Shown: positions 11,362-22,232, counted from the stretch's first letter. The stretch is DNA of 64,000 bases from Stachybotrys elegans (GCA_020746835.1 JAGPNK010000020.1:408941-472940), one strand, 5' to 3'. Notes: generated by a model not told the origin, from the sequence alone. Numbers and translations: made by a program.

Positions 11362-12006
11362 ATGGTGAGCAAAATGACTGACCCTTGTTCTTTCAATCTC
11401 CCTCACGTCTTTTCCTACAGAGGATGGTCCATCCGATACCTGACTCGCCAGGGCGACGAGACGCCAACGTTGCAGAAACACTGGGTCGTCTTTGTCCACG
11501 GCACGCCTTGGTCATCAAGCGTCTTCCGCCCAATGTCAGATGCCCTTTACGCAACCGGGCGGCTCAATATAATGCTCTACGATCTTGCTGGCTATGGCCA
11601 GTCGCAAAATTTCAGTGGCCAGGGCTCCTCTGAGCCAGACGCATCAGTAAAGACCCAAGGAGAGGCGCTGGCAGCCCTCCTCGACCATCTCCAGCTCAGC
11701 GGCAGGAATGGAAGTACACAACCTCACATTGTCGCACACGACATCGCGGGTGTCATCTCTCTACGAGCGCATCTGCTGCATGAATGTGAATACCGCAGTT
11801 TGTGTCTTCTGGACACCAACTGTGTGCTGCCATGGGGAGACACGCTCTACAAGCTGGTCCGCTCCGACTTCCACGTCTTCGAGCAGCTCCCGGTTGGGGT
11901 GTTTGAAGGGGCCCTACGAGCCATAATTCAGAGCGCCCTCTACCGCTATAGGGAATCGAATCAAGGCCTGATTTGGCAGAAAGTATGTGGTAGCTTGCTA
12001 CTGTGA
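11362..12006 (+). pseudogene. alpha/beta hydrolase (haloalkane dehalogenase-like), 3' truncated
   Basis: The frame runs from ATG 11362 (MVSKMTDPC; ATG 11374 is the better start) through an alpha/beta hydrolase N-terminal half. FVHGTPWSS is the oxyanion HGxP turn and LYDLAGYGQS the following strand. HIVAHDIAGVISLRAHL carries Asp at the nucleophile elbow, as in haloalkane and fluoroacetate dehalogenases. After LIWQK the frame meets GTATGT, which looks like an intron donor, and then stops at 12004-12006. The C-terminal half with the catalytic His is missing. The break coincides with the end of an opposite-strand CorA-like fragment, so the gene appears truncated by rearrangement. Family assignment is good; activity is unlikely. 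Confidence 0.72.
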
Positions 12007-12669
12007 TGCGCAAGTAGAAGACGTAGAGGGTATAAGAGAAGGAGAGAGGAATGAAAGTATGTGGGATTTCCCGTTTATGTGCCCCAATGGGATACAGAGG
12101 AAGGAAAGTATATAAAAAGCCGTGATAGGCACCGCCGTCATCCAGAAGATGCGCTGGCTCCACTCAGTGTCGCGTATATCTGTTGTGTTCATGCCCATGA
12201 AGCTGCTCACAAAGGAGAGCGGCAGGAAGAAAAGTATCACCATGGTGAAGACGCGAATGGCCTTGCCGTGGTCCTCGTCAATGACTTCAATTATCTGCTT
12301 CACACTCTCCTTGGGGTAACGTGATGATCTCAAGAGGTCTTCGATATCGCTAATTCGAGATGTCAGTCTGCGCTGCTGCTCGCGCGCAAGCGTACGTTCA
12401 GTCGCGTGCAGGCGTATACGTGTCTTGTCCGTGATGCGGAATGATTGCGGCGATGTGAGCATAGCATATTTGCTGAGTAAGGCTTGTTGTCCTCGGTGCA
12501 TGCCTACCAGAGCGCCTAGCTCCTCTTGCAGCGCATTCATGGCTAGAAACAGCCTTCTCTGAGGTCGGCTGTTGGCCTGGAAGTGTAAAACCGTCCCGTA
12601 CTTCTGGTACAGTTCGATGTAGTCCGTGCCACGAGAAGAGCTCAGAGGCTGCAGTGAAGCCGGCAGCAC
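11998..12669 (-). pseudogene. CorA-like Mg2+ transporter C-terminal fragment
   Basis: About 220 codons. A long helical stretch (residues about 40-150) is followed by a first membrane segment ending in the GMN signature ([14 protein letters not shown]) and a second ([17 protein letters not shown]). This is the C-terminal architecture of fungal CorA-like proteins, usually coupled to a much longer cytoplasmic part. The frame is joined without a break to a nucleoside-phosphorylase-like piece (12670-12915). The last about 25 codons lie inside a dispersed repeat (12057-12098), so the C-terminus is not native. Interpreted as a fragment; expression is not excluded. Confidence 0.68.
12057..12098 (+). 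repeat. dispersed about 41-bp repeat, copy A
   Basis: Shares the core TGTGGGATTTCC...GTG.CCC...GGGATACAG with copy B (20418-20457, minus) and copy C (32771-32810, plus), with transition-type differences. Flanks differ, so it behaves as a mobile-element end or short repeat. Confidence 0.75.
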
Positions 12670-12915
12670 ACGTCTGTTCCGTGCGAGAATGGCTTTTGCT
12701 ATAGATGGGGCAGTTGCTGCGGCAAAGTCTTGCCAAGCTTTGTTCTTGTGGCTATCTGCATAGTTGCATATCCCCTTGACAACGATGCAAGGGATCTTAT
12801 CCTATGTTTCTGCACCTTTCATCTTGAATGCGATAAGATCGTGTTTGGCAGCGATGCGATCTTGATTGTCCCCGCTCTTTATGACTGTGTTGCTTGACCC
12901 TATGTGACCGATGAA
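12670..12915 (-). pseudogene. nucleoside phosphorylase-like (PNP/UDP family) C-terminal fragment
   Basis: The minus strand reads IGHIGSSNTVIKSG…RIAAKHDLIAFKMKGAET, a TAG at 12802-12804, then [24 protein letters not shown] and [13 protein letters not shown]. This is the recognisable end of the phosphorylase-superfamily module found at the N-terminus of many fungal NACHT/ankyrin proteins. The stop sits where the family normally has Trp (TGG to TAG, i.e. C-to-T in CpA on the opposite strand). The frame runs on into the CorA-like piece, so the two are fused. Upstream of about 12915 the match ends abruptly and the other strand carries an unrelated GPI tail. Confidence 0.72.
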
Positions 12916-13113
12916 GATTGCTGGGCAGAAATCTCCGCCTTTGGCAAGATTCTCGAAGATGGAGATGGCCAGGGTGGAAGTAACGAGGATAGTGGCGAAG
13001 AGGATGAGGCTGAAGGAAGTGGAGGCGATGTTGATGCTCAAGGAGCAGCATCTGCCATGGTACCGAGCTTGGTAGCTGTGCTGGGTCTTTTAGCTGCTAC
13101 TATGTGGCTTTAA
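12904..13113 (+). pseudogene. C-terminal tail of a GPI-anchored protein
   Basis: A 69-residue frame: an acidic Gly/Ser/Glu/Asp-rich spacer followed by GAASAMVPSLVAVLGLLAATMWL and a stop. That is a textbook GPI-attachment signal (small-residue omega site, then a hydrophobic C-terminus). No catalytic or binding domain precedes it, since the upstream sequence belongs to the phosphorylase-like fragment on the other strand. Most simply a stranded gene end; the frame could also be an accident of composition. Confidence 0.45.
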
Positions 13114-13848
13114 CAGAGATCACCATTCGGATAGGGCGAGGAGTTGAACAATTCCGTGGACGACTCAATGGCACTCTTAGTGCTCTTGAGCAAGGGACAT
13201 GTCCACCAATACTGCTCTGGGCATGAACGAGGAGGGTGTGGACCGGGGAGGAGATGAAAACAACCCCCTTGCCGTCTTCAGATTGTGTGTGCTTGAAGGT
13301 TTTCGTGTAATCTCCCGGAAGGAGTGATATATGAAAAAAGGCCAACCTTTTCATACTTCGCTCAGCACAAGGGTGATGGTTGACGCGTAGTGTTTTGAAT
13401 CTCCCCTTCAGTTAACCGCCATTTCTATAATATCGCGGATGAACGGACAAGACGAGACCATTATTGATGCCAGAGACATGAGTCAGAACGAAGAATGACT
13501 GGACTCATTTTAGCAGGGCCCAGTAGACTGAGATCTGCAGGGTAAGGAGGCTTTGAATGCGAGGATATTGAACTCCTGTTCCCTGACTTAATATCAGTCT
13601 CGGCACGCGAGTTAAAAGATAGTCCTTTTTGTGAGATTATGTCATGCAAGCGTGCATCTGATTGTATGTGCTTTTAAAGCTAAAATGAGTGTATTGTATC
13701 AAGGAGTGTAATGTCTAGTAGTATAGAGCTGAAGTATCATGATCGACTTGTGCACGATGGCTTCGTGCCTATGCGGAACAACCCCAGGATGAACCGTGGA
13801 AGATTGCACCAAGGAATGACTGGTGATGGCGTTAAGCTAGAGAGTGGT
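13114..13848. other. intergenic, no gene seen
   Basis: 3' flank of the subtilase (minus) and end of the fragment mosaic. Weak open frames on the minus strand (13100-13354, 13461-13649) have no recognisable content. Confidence 0.4.
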
Positions 13849-16630
13849 TCAAGCCCATCGGACATTGAAGGCAACGGACTCGACGATGATCCAGTCCTTT
13901 GGGTCTGTCGCATTTCCGAAGATTCGAAGTGCGCTTGCCACAATCTGGTATCTCCCCTCGGGTAACTTGATCCCATCCGCGATGACGCCGTCGCTGATCC
14001 AGGTTTGGTAGCCCACCCTCGGGTGGAGAGAACCGCCCGTTAGTTCGTTTATTGGGCCCACGACGTTGTGCCCACCGATACCGACAGTAGTGTTTCCGGG
14101 GTAGTCGCCCAAGGCAACAACATTGACGTCCAGCTGGCGAGACCCCCAGTTGACATCGAGTACGAGTGCGGCCGATTCGGTGGCCTCCTCCGGATTCTCG
14201 GTAAAAGTCCAAGTGTAGTTCTCTGGCTTGGGGTCAAAGTCGGGCTCGGCACCCTCGAGCACCAAGTTGTTGTACATCCAAATTCCCTCCTGAGTGAGGG
14301 TCTTGGCTTCGTACAGCGAGCCCGAGAGGCCTTGATAGGGCACAGAGAGCGCCGAGTCGTCGGTGCCGTTGACGGTGATGAAACCCGACCACAAAGGATA
14401 TCGCTCCGGATCGAGGTTCTGAGGAGGCGTGGCGGTCACGTTGACAACAGCCGACTCGCCTGGGCCAAGTGTTAGCCGAGTTGCGCTGAATGTGAGCTCG
14501 GCATGGTCAGGCACATCCTCAGCATCAAGATGAAAGTGCGATAGCTTGTCGTCCCTGAGGCTGTACAAGGAGTGGGTCGGGACATGAGAGATCTCGTAGC
14601 TAACTTCAGTATCGCTGTCAAGGTTGCTGATGGTGATGGTCAAGTCCTCGGCGCGATTTGCCGTGTCGTTGAAAGAGAGGCCGGATGGCTGCACCAGCGA
14701 AGTGGAAAAGATGGCGTCGTAGACTTGAATCAAGCCCGCGCCCTGCTGAGCCGGAGGAGCCAACCAGTCCTGCCACTGCCTGTCCCAATTGTGGTAGGAC
14801 TGGGCTGTGGCTGTCGATGAGAGCATACTCTCGAGGATGCGAGGCTCTTGGGGCCCCTTAGCCTCGAGGATCAGAGCCATGGCAGCAGCGGCCATAGGAC
14901 AGGACACGGAAGTTCCGGATAGGACGTAGAAACCATGATCGAGCCAGGTGGAGATGATGGATCCACCCACAGCACCAAACTGTGGCTTCAGGCCCATCTC
15001 AAAGGTCGGTCCCCGGCCGCTGATGAGGCTCACAGCCGTGGCAGAAGCATCAGGCTCAAAGAAGACAATCTCGACCTTGGCGTCAGGCCCAAAGGGATCG
15101 GGTAGGATCGTGACAACTTCCGAGCCAGATTCCAGCGCCTTGACCCAAGCCTCTCCAGTCTCCTTTGTGACCTGCGCAGCGCCTTCCAAGTCCTCGCTGT
15201 TCCAGAGGTTGAATGCATCTGGCTGACCGGTTTGGTTGTTGTAACTGATGAACCAGCGGCCGCCCTTATCTGCCACATTCTGCGCCTGCACCTCGTAGTG
15301 GCAATTGCCGCGCCTAATGAGGACGTGGAACTCGCCCAGGTCAGGAGTGTTGTCGGGCAGGGGCTCACAAGCATCAGCCGTGTTGTTGACGTCGTAACCG
15401 GTGACCCAGAGTGGTCGTGGCGTGCCATCCCAGAAAGGTGGGTATTTCTGTTCCCAAACAAAGTCGTCCACCGTGTCGTTGTTGACAATGTACTGAGACG
15501 ATTGCATCATGTAGGGCTTGTTGGTATTGTCGAAGGATGCGATTGACGCGACTCCATCGCCCTGGGCTGGATACGAGGCCCAGAAAAGACCTATGTCGCC
15601 ATCGTTGCCAGCACTTGCGGTGAAGGGGACTCCGTTCTCGACAACGCGGCTTGCAGCGACCGAGAGTGGCTCTGAAGGCCAGCCTGAGGTGCCCCAAAGG
15701 GACGCGGTGATGATGTCGGCACCTTCCTCGTAGGCCCTGTTGATAGCTGCCAAGATAATCTCATCCGTCGTCTGCCCGTTGCAGTCAAAGACGCGGTATG
15801 CCGACAAGGAGGCGCCAGGAGCAGCGCCGATAGCCCCATACTCATTCTCCCCCGCCGAGATGATGCCCGCCACGTGCGTTCCATGGCCATGGCAAGTGTC
15901 CTGGGGGTCATCGTCAGGTTGAAGCCCGTCCCAGACACTGCCATCGCCGATGAAGTCCCATCCGTGGGTGACCAGACAGTTGTCGCCAAAACATCCGCCA
16001 AGAGCAGGGTGCGTGTAGTCAATCTTGGGGGAATCACAGTCAGCCCTAATAATCAGCTACCAGCTGCTCGTATTGGTGACTTACACCAGAGTCAATGACT
16101 GCGATGTTGATGCCTTTGCCGGTGATACCAGCCTCGTGCACCTTGTCAATTTGCGTCATGATGTGAGGGTAGTTGGGTTCCACTTCCCCGTCTTGCCGTC
16201 TGCGCAGACGTGCCCCTGCCCCAGTCGCTGCGGGCAGGGTCCGGTTTCCCACCCGCTCGTTAAGCACAGGAGCATGCAAGACCCTCACAGGCCACATGTT
16301 CTTGACGGCAGGAAGGCTGGCAAGTGCGGCGGCTCTTTCCTCAGCGGTGTCAGTGTCATCAAGCTGGATGGAGACTCCTTTGAAGAGGTCAAAGTTCAGG
16401 TCCATACGCGTCTCATACGCGGGTTCAGCCTGAGTGCGGAATCCCGCGGCATCCTATGCCTGTTAGTAAGTTCTGATCTATGTGACAACTCCACATACCT
16501 GGCCATCCTCGAACTCGATGATGTAGGCTCCCGGTACCACGTCCCGATTCTCCGCGCGGGGTGACGCCGCGCGAACGGAGCTCGTTACCGCCGCCAGCGC
16601 CAAGATTTTTAACTTGGAAAGGCCGATCAT
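13849..16630 (-). CDS. secreted subtilisin-like serine protease (S8) with PA domain
   Basis: Exons 16630-16499, 16453-16085 and 16023-13849, introns of 45 and 61 bp (GTATGT..CATAG; GTAAGT..CCAAG), all phase 0, coding for 891 aa. N-terminal signal peptide (MIGLSKLKILALAAVTSSVRA), then an inhibitor-I9-like propeptide (PGAYIIEFEDGQ). The catalytic triad is complete: Asp in VIDSGIDYTHPALGG, built across the second splice; His in GHGTHVAGI; Ser in GTSVSCPMAAAA. The oxyanion Asn is in SAGND. A protease-associated insert (about residues 375-490) lies between His and Ser. The C-terminal 300 residues form a beta-rich Fn3-like region with many N-glycosylation sites. The architecture matches large secreted fungal subtilases of the Pr1C/minor extracellular protease type: extracellular protein degradation. 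Intact. Confidence 0.92.
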
Positions 16631-16859
16631 ACTTGATAGACGAAATCTTGGAAAGCAGAAGCAAGTGTGTCGACGATGTCGTTGCTTGTCTCCTCCTCAT
16701 TCCCACTGGGGACATCGATGCTTTATGTATTTGCCGGCAATGGTGTCAATGTCGCAACACTTCGCTCCTCCTATTGGCCCAGCCAGGCAGCCTTTCCATG
16801 GCTCATGATATGGTTCGATAGATTTGGCAAAGGAGTCGAGGAGTTCCAGAAGCAAATCG

Positions 16860-17760
16860 TTAGTTCGTATTCTCAAAAGGCTCAGTAATCCACAACGTTG
16901 CACTGCATGGACGGGGCAACTGCAAAAGGGAACGCGCCGTACAGATCACAGTAATCCCACAGTCTTGGCGTTTGATATGCCTACCTATCAATGAATCCTT
17001 CTGTTTGCCAATACGACGTCCAGAACATCCCACGCCGCCGAGACCGGAAACGTTCATCCAGCCTTGTGGCATTTCCAGCTCAAACTCCGCATATTGGCAT
17101 TGCAGACCCTTTGGATCAGGCTGAACTGCCGAACCATCTCCTCCTAAGGTCGTCCCGTCCCAGAATTGCGTGACCAGGGGTCTGGGGCAACCCTGGCACG
17201 CTCCAATGCTGCCATTGTGGCGCTGTCGAGATCCTCCTCCTGCAGCCCCAGTGCTTCATTGGCATTGTACGCATGGCCATTTGTGTTGCCAGCCTAGTCA
17301 GAGAAGAAGATGCGGGCGTAGAGCATCTTGGCAAAGTCTTCACGGATACCCTTGGCCATTCCTTCCACGCCAGAAGCATATCCATCCTTGACCGGCTCCT
17401 TAGTAATGGACCAATCGTCCGACGTAGTTCCCGTCACTCTGTATGCAGACTCGAGCATGTCCTTCTGGCTGAATGCGAAAGAGCTGACGTATATTCGGAG
17501 GAACCTGGCAGGCTCAGCAAGCCGGCTACAGCGCCCGACCTGATTCGTCAGCTTTGTCGAATTGCGTGAGTTCGGAGACTAACCTGTGGCCAAGTAGAAG
17601 TGGAAATTTTGGTCTCGCCTTGGTCGAAAAGAGTTGCTCGGTGATTTATGAGATCAATCCCATAGCAAAAGGGCATGGACAAGCTCCATTCATACTAGAA
17701 GCCGGTGGATATTCCGATGTAGGTACTTTTGCCTAGGTCATCGATTGCTTTGCGAATCCC
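16860..17760 (-). pseudogene. NmrA-like NAD(P)-binding protein, degenerate 3' part
   Basis: Minus-strand frames can be chained as an NmrA-like protein. AIDDLGKSTYIGISTGF is followed by TAG at 17695-17697, in a position where Trp is expected (…F-x-YEW). Next come CYGIDLINHRATLFDQGETKIS and a plausible intron (GTTAGT..ATCAG). Then FAFSQKDMLESAYRVTGTTSDDWSITK, a one-base frameshift, EPVKDGYASGVEGMAKGIREDF, a TAG at 17294-17296, and NANEALGLQEEDLDSATMAALERA. Residues also appear lost after the intron. Below about 17170 a further frame (…EMPQGWMNVSG…) continues to 16860, which I cannot assign. Two stops and at least two frameshifts mean it is dead. It is joined at 17755-17760 to a TPR fragment. 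Confidence 0.7.
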
Positions 17761-18121
17761 ATCCCGTGATGCATCGGCACATCAGGTTTATAGCTTCTTC
17801 ATATCGATCTTGGCTCCAGTGTGTGAACGCAAGGTTGGTCATGCTAGTGAGTGGACTGGGATGATCGGCTCCGAGCTTCGTTTGAGACGTCTCCATCACT
17901 TGCACAAACAGCTTCTCCGCCTCTTCCCAGCGGCCTTGGTTCTTATACGTCGACGCCAGATTTCCCATACTGGTAAGCGTATCGGGGTGATCGGCTCCGA
18001 GCTTCATCTTGCGAGTCTCCATCACTTTCACAAACAGCTTCTCCGCCTCCCCCCACTGGCCACCGAAGAAGATGAAAGATGGGAGAAGGAGGAGTGTCAA
18101 TTGGGTTATTGAAGTGGGCAA
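17738..18121 (-). pseudogene. kinesin-light-chain-type TPR fragment
   Basis: About 2.5 tetratricopeptide repeats of 42 residues (EAEKLFVKVMETRKMKLGAD… / EAEKLFVQVMETSQTKLGAD… with LTSMGNLASTY / LTSMTNLAFTH). These are typical of the C-terminal TPR array of fungal NLR-like or kinesin-light-chain-like proteins. There is no N-terminal domain upstream and the array runs directly into the NmrA-like fragment. Interpreted as a relic of an NLR-type gene. Confidence 0.7.
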
Positions 18122-18744
18122 TGCTTGAAAGTGGAGGGACAGATTTTCAAGGCTATTGTGATACTTTAGCGTGTGTTCAGAGTCTAAGAGACTGCCTTAG
18201 TATAGAATCATTTAGATTAACTAGTATTATAATATACTCTTGCTAAAGAGTATGTTGGATACGGATGAGGAATTCTTCTCTCTCGAGCCGGGGGCTCAAG
18301 GGCTTTATGTAGCCGTAGGCTGGAAGCAGAACAAGCTTTTCTCTGTTGGCAGCCTGGAGCAATGTCACGGGCTTCTCCAGCGTCATCGAAGCTTTCCATT
18401 AGCATCGTGGCGCTCTCCATCTGGGCATAGGTCATGGTCACAGTCACAGCAAGGCTTCTGCAGCGTCGGCAACCTTATTCAATAAGTCAACCGAAGCTTC
18501 CCAGCCGAGCACCGGCAACCTTGTGTGGTTGCAGTCAGTCAGAGCCTTCCATCTGACCCTGCTCCAACCCTCCATACATCCCGACATCCCGTCGCATCAC
18601 ATGCCTGCGCATGAGATCAGTGTGGCTTGTGACGGTGCTCGCAGCCACCTATGGCTTGGCCACTCGGCTAGTTGGCTACCCTGTACGCAAGGGCAGCCTA
18701 ACAATGGCCTCATTATTGTTCTTCTCTACTGTTTATGACTGCAT
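18122..18744. other. no gene seen; probable decayed sequence
   Basis: 18170-18250 is AT-rich (TTAACTAGTATTATAATATAC...). 18250-18730 is GC-balanced with short frames but no recognisable domain. Likely more fragmentary gene material. Confidence 0.35.
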
Positions 18745-18960
18745 TGGTTGCTAGAGCACTAGACACTATCTCTACTATTTATTACTCTTTACTACTTATA
18801 CTCTATGTTATATACTTTATACTATATACTTCTTTCTTTATTATATTAATATAAATAAATATATAAAAGTTTAATTTTTATAAAATAGAAAAAGCTATAA
18901 GCTTTAAACTAATCCAATAAGCAGATAAATAGTTTATCTATTTATACTAATTAGGGCTAT
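18745..18960 (+). repeat. AT-rich repeat islet related to the right-hand AT block
   Basis: About 90 bp (18750-18840: GCTAGAGCACTAGACACTAT..., then TTACTACTTATACTCTAT) resembles 54236-54330 (plus) and the reverse complement of 63290-63385. The following 120 bp are almost pure AT. It looks like a small, RIP-affected remnant of the same repeat family, isolated among genes. Confidence 0.65.
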
Positions 18961-19163
18961 AATAGCAGCCCTGCTATCAATTTCACTAACAGTGGGTGTA
19001 GCCTCCTACCTAACTTACTAGTGGCGGGTGGGCTGGTCGTGGTGCAACTACCGGGTAGCGTGGACTAAACCCAAAAGGGGCGACCGCCTCGTCCCTGTTG
19101 AAAATTCTCTTTGCAACGAGGCGACTCTGCGTCCCAGCGACAACTTCGCTCTGCTTATTCGCC

Positions 19164-20076
19164 ATGTCCAACACAAGAAAGAGGGTCGCAGAGGATGCGG
19201 CGCCCTCGAAGAAGAAGCACAAGAAGAGGAAGGCCAATTTCCAGGAGAACGATGCCCTGGATGCTGAGCTTGGAATCAACACTCTGTTCGGCCGCATGGA
19301 CAGCCAGTTGCTGGCAGACCACCTGGCGCAGAAGCTGACCAGGTTTGGGAGCGACTTGAGTCCCGTCGAGATTTCCGATCTCACCATTTCAGGTGCGCCG
19401 CGCCTCCAGCCGACTGTGCTCGCCGACCATTGCGCCGATTGCTAATCCTGTCGCAGCCAATTCCATACAAGACACCACCTCGTGGCAAGAGCCCAGGACG
19501 CTGGACAAGCTGCCGGACTTTCTGGAAAAGTTTTCCGAGGACCCTGAGAGTCTCGTCAAGGCACCCAAGAAGCATGGATCGCCGCATACCCTCATTGTCG
19601 CGGGCGCTGGACTCCGAGCTGCCGACATTGTGAGGGCGGTCCGCAAGTTCCAAGGCAAAGACAACTTGGTGACAAAGCTGGTAGGACGCCGCCGAGGTCT
19701 TTCCACCACGCATAGTGCTGACCATCGCAGTTTGCCAAGCACATGAAGATCGAAGAGCAAGTCAAGTTGCTCAAGGGCAAGAAGACTGGCATCGGTGTCG
19801 GCACACCCGCCCGTCTCATCGAGCTGATTGAGAATGGTAAGAAGACTGCCTCAAGGTCGCCTCGGCGCTTCATTCAGTGGCTAACCGCACGTAGGAGCGC
19901 TGTCGCTGGACAATCTGCAGCGACTAGTCGTCGATGCCTCCCACATTGACCAGAAGAAGAGAGGTGTCATGGATATGAAGGACACGATGATGCCGCTGGC
20001 CCGTTTCCTGTCCAGGAAGGAGTTCACCCAACGATATGTGGATGAGGCGAAGCCAGTGGCCTTACTTTTCTACTAG
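19164..20076 (+). CDS. CMS1: Cms1-like ribosome biogenesis protein
   Basis: Four exons: 19164-19392, 19457-19680, 19731-19836 and 19895-20076. Introns are 64, 50 and 58 bp, the first and third with clear CTAAT/CTAAC branch sites. The 741 nt code for 246 aa. The Lys/Arg-rich N-terminus (MSNTRKRVAEDAAPSKKKHKKRK) is a nuclear/nucleolar targeting region. The body has HTLIVAGAGLRAADIVRAVRKF and VGTPARLIELIENGALSLDNLQ, the degenerate DEAD-box-like segments of Cms1. The expected VVDASHIDQKKRGVMD follows. Family knowledge places Cms1 in small-subunit processome/90S assembly; the yeast name comes from mcm10 suppression. Complete. Confidence 0.85.
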
Positions 20077-20764
20077 ATACCCGATCAACAACCAACTGTG
20101 GCTTCTGTTACTTCTGTCGCTGAATACCTACCAACTAAGGGGCGCATGGCTGTTTTTAGTTATGTATCCTGAAAGCGCTTGTGATATGGTTTTACACCCA
20201 TAACTACCTGTATAGCTACAAGGAGAATTTCACTGACTATTGGCACCTGAAATTGTTTATAGTGACAGTAAATTAGTAGCAATCGTGCTACAAGAGGTAA
20301 AGGCTGGCCACAAAACTGACCACAATTAGAAGGCCGCCTGCTAGATAGGTAGACTCGCTCATCTATTGATTTGATATCGTCTTTATCGCCAGAGAGGGGC
20401 TCCTCGAAGTCGCTGGTCTGTATCCCGTTGGGGTACGCGAACAGGAAATCCCACACAGGGAGACTTGCTTGCACTTTTCGTTGCGCTTGCCTCCGGCCTG
20501 TGCACCTGTCTGGCAGCTGCAGCCTCCCATTCCTTTCCCTTGGGTGACGGCCTCTTTCTTTGCCCATCCATTCCAGACTCCATGGCGCACAAGTCTATCT
20601 CCAACATCTTCCGACCGCCCTACCCCAGTCTCGTTTGGCACCAATCCCTCACTTTTTGGATCTCGCATCCATCATTCACTCTCTCTTTTTGGTGACTATC
20701 GTTAATTGCGACAGCAACTTACTGCTACTTGTCACTCGTTCTCGTTACCCGAAAGGTCGTCAGC
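20077..20764. other. intergenic with a dispersed repeat
   Basis: Separates CMS1 from the secreted-protein gene. Contains dispersed repeat copy B, and a pyrimidine-rich promoter-like tract at 20580-20760. Confidence 0.45.
20400..20457 (-). repeat. dispersed repeat, copy B
   Basis: 20418-20457 is the reverse complement of the 41-bp core of copies A (12057-12098) and C (32771-32810). Immediately to its left, 20400-20415 is identical to 5569-5584. The family therefore extends beyond the core in at least one direction. Confidence 0.7.
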
Positions 20765-22232
20765 ATGAAGACCATTCTTGCCTTTGGCCTGCTGCTGTCT
20801 GCCTCAGCGGCTCCAGTGAACGACCACGGGCCGTTCGAACCAGGTCAGCAGCTCTCGGCGGGTGTCTTTGCCAGTCTAACCCGCCATAGCTTGTGTAGGA
20901 GACTGTGTCGTGGCGGTGAAGAATCTAGGTGTCGAGGACAACACGGACCACAAGAATTCGATCCAACCCGACCCATACTCGGGACCAGCCGAATCGGTCC
21001 TGCCACCCATAGAAGCAACATGTGATTCGGTCTTCAGCGCCATTCAGAGTGCCTCTCTAGCAGGCACCACAGGCACCACTACGCCTCAGACACTTCCCTC
21101 TGCAACTCCTCCGCCAGCGTACAGTACCGAAGATTCGACTTCCAACCCCCATTTCGCCTGTTCAGCATACCAACCGGACTGTGGCAATCCTATGAACTCA
21201 GGTGGTGATTCAGAAACAGAAGGCGAGGGAACCACATCTTTCTATCTTCCTCTCCCTACTACCTGTCCTCCTCCTCAGACAAGCAGTCCGCAGAACTCAT
21301 CACCCAGTGGTGAGGCCGCCCAGCCCCAAGAGGTCTGCACATGCAGTGACACAATCCCTGGCCTTCCTGATCAAGTCGAACCAGGTACCACGTTGCCGCC
21401 AGCACAAAACCCTACAAACTGCCCATTTGCGACTCACGCAACTGTTCACCAGTGTGGCAACGGTGGAAACGTTGATGGCGACTTTCCTCATCCAACCCTT
21501 GGGAGCAACGATGCTCTTGTCTGCCCCGGAGAGGCATATCCAGAATGCCCCGACCCCAATCAAACCATCGGCCCGGGCGGCAATGGTCCAACCGACGAAT
21601 ATGCCGACACCTCTTATCCCTTCGACGGTGGATGCCACCTAAGCCCCAACATAGGCAGAGGACATGGCCCAGCCACAGAGCCAATGCAATCACTTTACTC
21701 AACGCAGCACCCCGGGCACAGCAACCCAAGAGAGACGAGTTGCTTTGTTTTTGAGAAGGAAGATAGCCCAATAAGTCTACCTTCTGAAGCAATAGGCGAC
21801 TCTTGGGGTTCGAATATCATGCCGCAACCCGGTGCGTTGTCGTATCCAATTGTCATTACTGTCATTGCTCCAGGGATTAAAGGGGGTCCCGTGACAAACG
21901 CTGTGACGATCTGGCAGTTTGCCCCTTCTGGATCAGGCAAGCCGGAGGTTATTGGGGGGGTTCAGTCCTCAGAAAGCCCATACCAACGGGACATCGATTC
22001 CCGGGTTCGCGAAGGCCAAACAGCCTATGATGAGGCACACGCAGGGCAGCACGCACCATCGTCCGAGCGATATGTGGAGCCATTACCGGAGGCAACTTCG
22101 TCTTTGCCTCTTCAGCCTCCATACGACACGGAGAGCGGTGGTGGATCGACCTGCTCAACGTCCTGGCTGACGCTGGCTTTTATCTTGACCACATTTATTA
22201 CGTGGAGCTTCCTTGTGGTAATTGTGGAGTGA
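20765..22232 (+). CDS. secreted Cys/Pro/Thr-rich protein with C-terminal membrane segment
   Basis: Exons 20765-20843 and 20899-22232, intron 55 bp (GTCAGC..GTGTAG), 470 aa. Signal peptide MKTILAFGLLLSASA, then a short mature N-terminus and a long low-complexity ectodomain. That part is rich in Pro, Thr, Ser, Gly and Asn, with about 20 cysteines in scattered pairs (e.g. CPFATHATVHQCGNGGN, SYPFDGGCH). The last 20 residues are hydrophobic (SWLTLAFILTTFITWSFLVVIVE), giving either one membrane anchor or a GPI-like tail. I recognise no domain. It fits a cell-surface or wall-associated protein; the composition suggests heavy O-glycosylation. An adhesin or effector role is speculation. Confidence 0.72.

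Noticed and set aside
13100..13354. 84-codon minus-strand frame
   Set aside because: No motif, no splice context, in a fragment-rich zone.
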